This document shows, in pieces, positions 55,342 to 64,000 of a stretch of DNA of 64,000 nucleotides. This stretch comes from Zoroaster sp. YZ-2022 (Eukaryota > Echinodermata > Asteroidea > Forcipulatida > Zoroasteridae). Every line of letters begins with the position of its first letter. Position 1 is the first letter of the stretch. The DNA lies in NCBI GenBank assembly GCA_029582265.1, contig CM055819.1:39112761-39176760 (forward strand), read 5' to 3'. Position numbers and translations under genes: made by a program. The notes beneath the pieces were generated by a model. It ran no database searches. It was not told where the DNA came from and saw only the letters and a list, made by a program, of their open reading frames with translations.

Positions 55342-55926
55342 TCCCTAATTTGCCATCGTGACCAATCCCGAATTAAGTTGGCGTAGTGACCAATGCGGTA
55401 TTGGTAAATTTGCCAAATTACAAAAATAGCCAGTTAGAGCATTCGTCATTTGAATGCTGCTCTATCTCCAAAACTATAAGGAATACATGCATGTGAATTA
55501 GATACAATGGTAGGTCTCTTCCTGAATGTACTAATGGGTTGCTTATACAAGAGGTCGTCTTCAGCCGACACCATCTCGGGAGCCTCTGATGGTTGCATTC
55601 CACGTATTCCGATCCAGCATCAGCGTCCTCAGCTCAGTCGTTTCTTGTTGTGCTGCGTCCTTCTTCAGCTGTTCGACATATGAAAGTCTCCTCCTGCCCC
55701 TGCTCCTAGCTCTATCGATGGGTTCCCACAGTACCAGCGGGCTAGCAGCTAGTTCTGGGTGACGCACACAGTGGCCAGCAAACCTCATCCTCCGCTCCGT
55801 GACCTTGTCAGATACTCTAGGCAGGGCGCCATAGAGCTGGACGTTGGGCACGCGATCTTCCCAACTAATGGGTGGGAAACTTAAAATTGAAAACAGTCGG
55901 ATTGGTCACTATGGCAAATTAGGGAC
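55342..55926. mobile_element. TIR element carrying a LINE 3' fragment
   Basis: A 29-base terminal repeat (CGTCCCTAATTTGCCATCGTG.CCAATCC, 55342-55370) is inverted at 55898-55926 with about one mismatch. Between them lies a minus-strand LINE fragment. Either a MITE captured LINE sequence or a LINE jumped into a MITE. Confidence 0.65.
55561..55851 (-). pseudogene. RTE/Jockey-type LINE C-terminal fragment
   Basis: The minus-strand frame contains LYGALPRVSDKVTERRMRFA, GHCVRHPELAASPLVLWEP and SRGRRRLSYVEQLKKD, the typical C-terminus of RTE-like and related LINE polymerases, ending at a stop. No reverse transcriptase core is present. The frame is open over ~96 codons, so the insertion may be relatively young. 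Confidence 0.8.
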
Positions 55927-56399
55927 GAAAGTTAAGACAATGTGCCAGTTAAGACAGGGAGTAGATCACAAAATCAGGTTTTATGGATTTTGTTTACAAA
56001 ACATCTTTGTTAAGCCATTTTAAGAATACGTGTTTTAATTGAAAACAAACTACCAAATAAAACCAGAAAGTGTGTTTAGGGAAAATGTATCTTACCAAAA
56101 TGTGTCTCTGTATATCTGTTATGAAGAAAATTTACTTTTGAAAACGTAATCCAACACAGCAATTCTCGTTTTAAATTGGGAATAATCGTTTTGCTTGATC
56201 TGAGAAAGAAATTTGTGGGATGTTTTTGTCACCTTTAAAGACAGTTCTTTCAAAGCTTGTTTTACTCGTATTAAATTGTGGTAGTTAGAGTACCATTTGG
56301 CGAATACAACATAGTTTGTGCGCAAAATTTCTAAAAACGGCAATTTGTTTGAAATGAATAAAACGACCAAACATTCCCGAACCACGTGCAAAACTGACA

Positions 56400-56597
56400 T
56401 TAATGCTTATTTTCCGACAAGTGTGGTGGGTGTGATCACCCAGGAGGCCACCTTTGGGGTACTGATACAATGGGGACAATGGTACCCCACAAGTTTCTTT
56501 GTTTCCGTGTACCCCACAAGAGAAATTCTAAAGAAAAGGGACAATAGGAGGACAATGGTGGTACCCCACAAACCTGATATGTAAGGTTGTGTGCGGG

Positions 56598-56628
<31 letters not shown>

Positions 56629-56645
56629 GGGGGGGGGTAAGACCC
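56400..56645. repeat. GGTACCCCACAA repeat words, CA/GT microsatellite and G run
   Basis: TGGTACCCCACAA occurs three times (56480-56575), followed by (GT)n at 56590-56622 and a 12-13 base G run. 56650-58110 shows nothing recognisable. Confidence 0.7.
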
Positions 56646-58199
56646 GCACGTGGAACTATACAGTTCCTTTTATTTTGATTCATGATTTCATATTTCAAAA
56701 TAAATTCAAAAAGTGTACACATACACAATCACCGACATAGGTCTACAGCAAAGGTAAACTGCAGTTGGTTCTAATACAAGAACCTGAACAAAAATGTAAA
56801 ATAACAATCAATATATGCCTATGCAGAAAATATTAACAAACTTCCTGTTTGACAATTTGGTAAGTATTTTACCCTGCTATATATACATTATAACTATTAT
56901 TAGAAACAGAACTTAACAGTGACAGTTTATATCACAATAAAGCCTTATTGTTGAAAGTCATTGTCTGAGATCCTTGTCTTTTCTTCTTCTCTTATAAAAC
57001 ATGTGAGCCTACACTTATAATCTTTCAGAATATTGAACTGTTTGGCCGTTAGCGTCATGTCCATACTTATTTCACGTTTTTCCATTATGATTCTATGAAG
57101 CAACCCTTTCCCCATAATAATCATGTTATCATTCAGGTAAAATTATTTGTCTTTTAGCATAATTCTTCAACATGTTTTCCACAAACATGCATTGGATTTT
57201 ATAATTGTTTCCTCATTTGCTTTTATACACAAGTAACATTTTCCATCTGAGGTGATGCCCATCTTAATCAATGTTATTTTCGTAGGAAGTATTTTGTGCT
57301 TTAGTCTAAAATGAATTGTTTCCTTTCAAAATGGAAATGATCAATGTTCAAATGAAAAGGTAAATTTCCTGAAATTGCCACAATAAGACATCGATTTACC
57401 ATTCTCAGTAACCTGTCTAAGGTCTGTAATCCCCATAGGCTTAAGCACGTACTGTCCAGCTGCTTATCATCGTTACCTGTAATTACATTGTTCTTTCATT
57501 ATTAAGGCACTTCATGAGCCTCGACGCGTCGTTAACACAAGTACATTCCTGTAATACAATACTATCAGCCTCTTTGATAATCTTATTGGTAATATTACCT
57601 CAGACAAAACTATATCTAGGACAGATTGATATCATCATCAGCTTTACACCAAGTAAGTTTTATATTAAAATCCAACCATTTGGTTATATTTGAATTACCA
57701 ATGCTATACCGTATATTTAACTTCTTGTTCATACAGAGTGGTTTTATTTTTGATTGTAATATGCAGTATAGGAATAATTCTCATTTGTATATACATGTAT
57801 TTGTTCTCAAAATGTGTTGCATTATGGACGCAATTCAATCCTTGTAGATCATAATGCTCTGTTTTTAAATATAATAAAATCCATTATCAATTAATATATT
57901 CCTATCTGCATTGATCAATTTAAGAATTTTGTAAACATAAATTTTTGCAATTTTTAAAAGTGTAGATAGTTACTGAAAATTTCACCTGATTAATTGATCT
58001 TCATTCATTCGGCGGCCAAAAAAGCCAAAACACTTTTTAAAAATCATATAGGCTCACAATTAATATTTAAATTTCATTACACAAAAATATTTAAATATAA
58101 AACAAAAACAAAGTGACATTTTGCCGAAAGTGTACCGGGTCATTTATTTTTAAATACAAAGAATTACCATGTGTCCGTTTCTTTGTTGTTTGTCTTCAG

Positions 58200-58335
58200 T
58201 TTCAGGGCAACACGGACGAAAACACACCGGTAACTGTCTACTTTCCCGCGGCTCTGCAGACTAGATTCATACAGATAGAACCCGTCACGTGGTTGGAAGA
58301 CGTATGTATGCGTTTTGAACTACTTGGATGCAGAG
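58200..58335 (+). CDS. F5/8 type C domain, C-terminal exon
   Basis: Acceptor TTGTCTTCAG|TTTCAG and donor CAGAG|GTAATT enclose 136 bases. The reading GNTDENTPVTVYFPAALQTR, then FIQIEPVTW and MRFELLGCR, is the end of an F5/8 type C domain including its closing cysteine. Entry is phase 0, matching the expected exit of 54019-54210, and exit is phase 1. The joined domain parts are in the correct order, which strongly supports a spliced host gene on this strand. Confidence 0.8.
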
Positions 58336-58873
58336 GTAATTGTCCTTTCTGTGTTTTCTGTATGAGTAGAATGACAACACCACCGCACAAGACGTGTGAT
58401 TGATTACTAATTCAAACTTTAGGTGGCATGGGCGACCAATATTTATGGTGAAGGAGACACTTGTGACAATGTCGCCCCCCCATTTGTGCATATTTATTTT
58501 TGCAAAATTTGCTACTATACGTAATATGTAAAATATACGATTAACATGCCCCAGAATGCGTTTAAAAGTAACCATAACCTAAAAATTAGCTTCCTCATAC
58601 TTGACAGTGATTTCCCCGAGGGCGATATTTCCCAGCCCCTATTGGAGGTACTATTTCTTTTCTTTTCTGTTCAGAGAAAGAATTATTCTTATTAACCCAC
58701 AATAGGTGATCCTAATATAAACACGGGCGGCGATGTCCTCCCTATATTTGTGAAAGGGACGGTAAATGACAAACCGCCTCCAATAATTATCATCCCACTA
58801 ACAGAGTTATTCCGAGCGCATATTATTCCATAATTAAAGTGTTTTGTTTTAATTTATTAATTTATTATTACAG

Positions 58874-58923
58874 ACAACCCTATGAGTCTTTTTTTCTTAA
58901 CAAATGTGCTCATGTCCATATAG
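58874..58923 (+). CDS. Candidate terminal exon of the F5/8C gene
   Basis: A polypyrimidine-like tract (TTTATTATTACAG|AC) opens a short exon entered in phase 1. After the domain-closing cysteine it would add about 16 residues (NPMSLFFLTNVLMSI) and stop at TAG 58921. Two AATAAA signals follow at 59010 and 59074. Ending soon after the domain is common. There is no homology support for the tail itself. Confidence 0.45.
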
Positions 58924-59009
58924 ACGATGTGACCAATGACATCACATGTTTACAAAAGAGTTCCAAAGGTCAAACTATGCCGGGCACAAAATGTACACTA
59001 GTCTCAGAC

Positions 59010-59079
59010 AATAAACCATCAAATCTATAATTTTGAAATGTCAATAGACCAATTGTAAATTTGATTTGTTTTTAATAAA
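59010..59079 (+). terminator. Poly(A) signals
   Basis: AATAAA at 59010-59015 and 59074-59079, 87 and 151 bases after the candidate stop codon at 58921. Confidence 0.4.
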
Positions 59080-61000
59080 ACACTACCATAACATCTCAAA
59101 TCTTATTCATCTGAAAATTTAAAATATTCTTGATGACATGTGGAGAATGTACAAACTCTGCATACAAATACACACGTTTACCCGGCTGTAATTTACCCTG
59201 GTACTCCAAAAGTCACGCAAAGTGTAAACAAGTCACATGGCCTATACATGTATACTCAGTAATTCATTTCGTGCGTTTTCAAAAGAGGTTAATACAAGCT
59301 GAGTAATTCCCGACTATTTTTAGCGTTAAACAAGTTTAAAACATCGGGGATTTTTGGGGAGGTGTCAGTTATGAGGCAGATGGAGTAGGTTATTCAGTTC
59401 AGATTCCTGCCGGAAGGCGTCCCCCTCCCCATCATCGCAAGAAATCTCAGTGGCGCAACTCATATTATGTAGGTAGACATTCAACTGTATGATGATCGTG
59501 TGTATGTGTTATGAACATTGTTGATATAGCCTAGAATTAGGCTAACATTATTATTCTGATTTGTTTCTGCAGCAAACTAATAACGTATATTCCTGAGCTC
59601 CTGAGCGATCAGCAGCGACAGTGAAGAGGAAAGGACGAGTCTCCAAAAATCAGTTCAAATTATACGTATATAAAGTCAATTATACGTATATAAAGTCAAT
59701 TATATACCGGTAGTGTATGTCCCGTCCGTTACGTCATAATCCCACACACAAATTTGACTTTGACTGAATCAGCAGTCAACGGACGAGACAAAAATACAAA
59801 TTACCTTGGATATAACTTAAATCTAGTTGATTATAAAATCGTATAGATGTTGACGGTTCTTACGTGTAAAATCACTAAAAAGTATGTTTACATATGATAA
59901 TATTGTTGGCGCCCTCTTGTGCTTGAGCAAAAGCATGGGAAGAAATATAATGAAGTGGGGGAAATCAGTGGCGGGCATTTATTGTGATGATTTTTGGATT
60001 GGGGCGGTACAGACAGTACCATTATGAATCCTTTATCAAACCCTTGACCGCTCAAGTCTTTTAATGGATTACATTTCGGGGATATTTAATTGTTTAATTA
60101 TTTGTTTTAATTCTAAAAAATCATTTGGGGAATTGTAATTGTTAGTATTGTCTCCTCACGTTTGTTGGGGAGACAATTGGGTTCCTGATTGGGTGGAGGG
60201 ATGGGATCTTTAGCGAAGATTCACAAGGTGTTCATTTTTGAAGAACACAGGCACTCGACATCAGATTTGCTTGGAAATCAGATGGCAAGAAATTGATGTT
60301 AGAAATAGTCAGCTTGGCTAAACGAAGTTCACGGAAATTTCCCAATTAAAGAATTGTACAAAATGCCAAACAGAAACAATTTTACGTATTTTTTATTACC
60401 ACGAAAAGACCCGCGCAAATATACAGTACACGAATGCACATCTTGCTGAACTTCAAATAGGGTCAGTTCTTTGGATGACAGCCCATTAAGGGCGTTTGTT
60501 TGCTTGAATGGACGGGCGCGACCACCTCGCGCCCCAGTATGGTCCTGGCCGTCACCCGGTAACCAGTTTATAACACGGTATGACGGTAGGCATTCTGGTT
60601 GACATTTTGCCTCAGTTCTGACGAACAAAGTAATTACAATTAAATATATATTTCAATGGATATGTGTGTATGGGTCTTTTGGTATATAATTATTTAAGAA
60701 AAGGGGCTCCGGGCGAAAAGGTCGCTGGAGCTATATTAGGCCCCCTGAATCCACCCCTGTAAAAGGTTATTTTGGTTCAGCTTAAGGGGAGGATCAGTGT
60801 CCTAATTCATGGCGCTGCTTAACATGGAATTACCCGCTTATACAATCACCATAATTATCTGCTTACAGGGTTAGCAATCCTTATAATTTATATGCGAAGT
60901 ACGCATAAGCAAAATTACCTTAATTGCTAACCCGTATGAAATACGCTTATGTTAATCAAATTTGTTTCTGCTCCAGTAAGGGGTGATTTTTCGCTTACGG
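59080..61000. other. No gene recognised
   Basis: AT-rich sequence with a two-unit tandem repeat (AATTATACGTATATAAAGTC, 59657-59700). The minus-strand frame at 60329-60628 has no recognisable motif. From about 60860, GGGTTAGCAA/TTGCTAACCCG words foreshadow the repeats of the next element. Confidence 0.4.
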
Positions 61001-61067
61001 TAAGCAGAGCCGTCAGTACGAAGCTGTTTAAGGGACATGGTGAATTTTATTTTCAGTTTTCTCAACC

Positions 61068-61410
61068 CGTACTTACGCCTTACTAACCCGTACGTACGCC
61101 TTACTAACGCGTACATACGCCTTATGTAACCCGTATGTACGCCTTACTAACCCGTACGTACGCCTTATTAACCCGTACGTACGCCTTACTAACCCGTACG
61201 TACGCCTTACTAACCCGTACATACGCCTTATGTAACCCGTACATACGCCTTATGTAACCCGTACGTACGCCTTACTAACCCGTACGTACGCCTTACTAAC
61301 CCGTACGTACGCCTTACTAACCCATACGTACGCCTTATGTAACCCGTACATACGCCTTATGTAACCCGTACATACGCCTTACTAACGCGTATGTACACCT
61401 TATGTAACCC
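61068..61410. repeat. Left arm array, TTACTAACCCGTACGTACGCC units
   Basis: About 16 units of 20-22 bases, with TTACTAACCC and TTATGTAACCC variants and a CGTACGTACG palindrome in most units. Confidence 0.95.
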
Positions 61411-62363
61411 AAAATGCAACTTGCTGTGGACTTATGGAAGAGCATGACCTTGAACCGCCGTGGATTTGTATCATACATTGAAATATCTCATTTTGAAGGT
61501 TCTCTAAGAAAATAATAAAAAAGAGAAAAAAGAAAAAAGAAAAGAAAAAAAAGAGACACTAGAGAAAGCCGTGGAACAGCTTTGATAACATTACTCTTAT
61601 TATCACAAACTATGCCGCCCCCCCCCCCGCCCCCAATTTAATCCCCCCAAAATAGGCTTAATTTACATTGACAATATAGAACTACACGTTAAACCAACCA
61701 CGGGCTTTTTATTTTGTCTTTTGGGGTCCAAGATCCGAGGTGGGTGGGGGTGGGGTGCATAGTTCCCCTTTAACTCTGCCAATTTTCAAGAAAGTTCGTT
61801 TCCAAATTATTTGTTTGTAAGTACCACTAGAGGGCTTTGTACATTTTTAGATAGTTTCAGTTTAATTCACAGTTCGATGGGGCATACAGGCATTTTACAC
61901 ATGGTGAACATTGTTTTTATCAAATACATTTATCGAAATTGTAAGTTTTGTGCATTTAAATTGCTTTGGTGTAAGAACAACAAATGGTCAAACTTTATAT
62001 GTTTTGTTTTTCCAGTGACTCTATTTTTGTAAATGACCAAAATAAATCAGGTTTTTATCCAAGACGATGTATTCAATAGAGTTTCTTAGGATGCTGGATA
62101 CTGGGGCCACTTTGCTTGGTAAATTATTTTCCTGTCGTAATTGGGTGGTTACTAAAGCTTTGATGGTGACCAAACGTTGTTTGTTGCAGTGTTTACTAAT
62201 TATAATTATCAAGGAGATTACCCCAATCAGAATACAATTGAGTGAATGAGTGAAAGGGTGGCACAATAGAACTTTATCATGATGCAGCCATCCTGCTTCT
62301 TCCATTCAAACCAGTGCAACGAAACCGAGGCTGGAGAGCAAAATAGTCTGGCCCCTTTTTATG

Positions 62364-63583
62364 TGATGAGAATTATGTATTATCATGCCAATTGGATAGA
62401 CAGGAATATGACTAAGATAGCTGCAGTGTGATCAAGGTAAATGATCAATATAAATATAATCAGACTAACTGAAGCAATAGTTGACCATTCAATAAGATCT
62501 GTGCAAAAAAATTAAAATGTTTCTTATTGGTGGCAATCAAACCATTGTGTGAAATAAAGTAACATTTACTCAAAAAACAGTTCAACCAAATTATCTGTCA
62601 TTTGTTTTTATTCATGTAGACTACAAAATAGCATAACAATAGAGGTATTACGTAGTCGACGTAAATACTATATAAAACTCTCATAACATTAAATCCCTAC
62701 AACTAAATTTAATCAGAGATAAAGAATATTGTTTTGGTTTTACGGGATTCGAACTAGCCTCTTTTCACCTGGCACGATCGGTGGTCTCGTGGCTAAGATA
62801 GACTATCTGCTCTAGAATGCGGGAGTCTTGAGTTTTGCCTGTGGATTTTTTTTCTGCAGGACTTGGAAAGCACTGAGGACACAGTGCTTATCAGACATTG
62901 GTGTAGGATAAAACCAAAATAAGATTCTTTATCATTTGTTTCATTATGCTAATCACAAATATTGCATATAGCTCTCATTATGCAGGATGGTAAACAAAAA
63001 ACTCTCATAACACTAAACCTGTCAGGCAACAAGTAACATTTTGTGAAATCACTGATGTGAATCAATATAATTAACTTGGAAGAAGCACATTTAAAAATAA
63101 TACAAGGATTAAAAACATATTTTTTAAAATCTGATGAGAATTAGTACTATAATTTCAATTGGATATACATGAATCATGACTAAGATAACTGCAGTGTGAT
63201 CAAAGTGAATGATCAATATACATGTATACTAATTGAAGCATTATACATCTATAACCATTAAACAAGATCTGTATGAACAAACGTTCCTTTGGGGCAACAA
63301 AACCAATGAGTGAGATAAAATAATACTTAGTCAAAAAAAATTCAGCTAAATTCTCCGGCTTGTTTTTTTTTTAAATCAAGTTATTTAAATACAAAAAAAT
63401 TGATAACAATAGAGGTATTAAGCAACTGCCATAAATATTATTTAAAACTCTCATCAATTAACCAAACAAAACTTGTGTAAAACAAAGTCAAATTTAATCA
63501 ATGTCAGCGAAATTCTTTATCATTTGTTTCATTATGCTAATTACAAATATTGCATATAACTCTCATTATGCAGGATGGTAAAC
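62364..63583 (+). repeat. Tandem duplication inside the foldback element
   Basis: GATGAGAATTA...GACTAAGATA.CTGCAGTGTGATCAA at 62364 recurs at 63132. ATTCTTTATCATTTGTTTCATTATGCTAAT...GCAGGATGGTAAACA at 62924-62995 recurs at 63512-63583. Unit length differs because of indels. Confidence 0.75.
62738..62830 (-). repeat. tRNA-like fragment
   Basis: On the minus strand a B-box-like TAGTTCGAATCCCGT follows GGCTAAGAT/TTAGCCACGAG words. The fold is incomplete; a pseudo-tRNA or SINE head is likely. Confidence 0.3.
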
Positions 63584-63584
63584 A

Positions 63585-63950
63585 TAAGGCTTACGTTAGG
63601 GTTAGTAAGGCGTAGGTACGGGTTAATAAGGCGTACGTACGGGTTAATAAGGCGTACGTACGGGTTACATAAGGCGTACGTACGGGTTAATAAGGCGTAC
63701 GTACGGGTTAATAAGGCGTACCTACGGGTTACATAAGGTGTACGTACGGGTTAGTAAGGCGTACGTACGGGTTAGTAAGGCGTACGTACGGGTTACATAA
63801 GGCGTACGTACGGGTTAGTAAGGCGTACGTACGGGTTAGTAAGGCGTATGTACGGGTTAGTAAGGCGTACGTACGGGTTAGTAAGGCGTACATACGGGTT
63901 ACATAAGGCGTAAGTACGCGTTAGTAAGGCGTACGGGCGGGTTAGTAAAA
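63585..63950. repeat. Right arm array, GGCGTACGTACGGGTTAGTAA units
   Basis: About 17 units of 20-22 bases, the complement of the left arm unit, with TTAGTAA, TTAATAA and TTACATAA variants. Confidence 0.95.
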
Positions 63951-64000
63951 TGAAAATAAAATGTCCCTTAAACAGCTTCGTACGTCAGACTGGGCCCAGG

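Larger units (their letters stand above)
61008..63993. mobile_element. Foldback-type element with tandem-repeat arms
   Basis: The outer ends GTCAGTACGAAGCTGTTTAAGGGACA (61012) and its complement (to 63990) are followed inward by arrays of a ~21-base unit in opposite orientation. The interior (61411-63584) is non-coding, with a C-rich tract, a tRNA-like piece and a tandem duplication. This is the architecture of foldback elements. No transposase is seen. Confidence 0.75.

Noticed and set aside
60329..60628. 99-codon minus-strand frame
   Set aside because: No recognisable motif, no splice or promoter context; left as probable chance.
61068..63950. Telomere-like GGGTTAG repeats or a CRISPR-like array
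   Set aside because: The unit is ~21 bases of GGCGTACGTACGGGTTAGTAA, not TTAGGG, with no unique spacers; it forms the inverted arms of a foldback element in a eukaryotic genome.

Overview
The window looks like nuclear DNA of a metazoan, most likely a marine invertebrate. An echinoderm or similar deuterostome is my guess from repeat style only; no conserved host locus proves it. It is AT-rich, full of microsatellites, tRNA-derived SINE-like repeats, LINE fragments, LTR-element remains, MITEs and long inverted repeats. It has one 500-base assembly gap (35170-35669). No bacterial operons, rRNA genes or CRISPR arrays were seen.

Host genes. A probable secreted protein gene runs left to right across the window. 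Its exons are a signal peptide plus PAN/apple domain (5185-5500), a doubtful mini-exon (7791-7836), two exons of an F5/8 type C (discoidin) domain (54019-54210 and 58200-58335) and a candidate terminal exon (58874-58923) followed by poly(A) signals. If this is one gene, almost everything in between is its intron, loaded with transposons. A second weak candidate is a first coding exon on the minus strand (49293-49401).

Transposons, left to right. 0-3.4 kb: LINE 3' end, two SINEs, a MITE. 4.4-7.3 kb: tRNA-like repeats, then repeats around the first host exons. 8.6-15 kb: nested palindromes bounded by a ~0.6 kb direct repeat. 15.5-33.3 kb: a Polinton/Maverick (virus-like DNA transposon) complex. 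It carries, all on the plus strand and all but one broken by frameshifts or stops: a PC4-domain protein, an acidic protein with an internal repeat, the A32-type packaging ATPase, two small Polinton proteins, a DDE integrase with chromodomain, minor capsid, a small basic/hydrophobic protein, the double-jelly-roll major capsid protein and the adenovirus-type cysteine protease. No protein-primed DNA polymerase B was found. The right part (27.6-33.3 kb) is a palindrome in which two copies of a zinc-finger/acidic-tail gene diverge from a ~0.9 kb minisatellite. 36.9-39.5 kb: a Jockey/CR1-type LINE split by an 845-bp solo LTR with a perfect 5-bp target duplication. 41.2-51.1 kb: a Ty3/Gypsy-like element whose integrase is split by a ~7.9 kb terminal-inverted-repeat element. 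51-56 kb: MITEs, an ATCG-rich TIR element and a TIR element carrying a LINE 3' fragment. 61.0-64.0 kb: a foldback-type element whose inverted arms are arrays of a ~21-bp repeat.

The Polinton genes would together form a virion-like particle (capsid, minor capsid, protease, packaging ATPase) and integrate it (integrase). Nearly all reading frames here are interrupted, so this copy is either dead or the assembly has many uncorrected indels. Single-base homopolymer indels also appear in otherwise well-conserved host exons, which makes sequence error a serious alternative.
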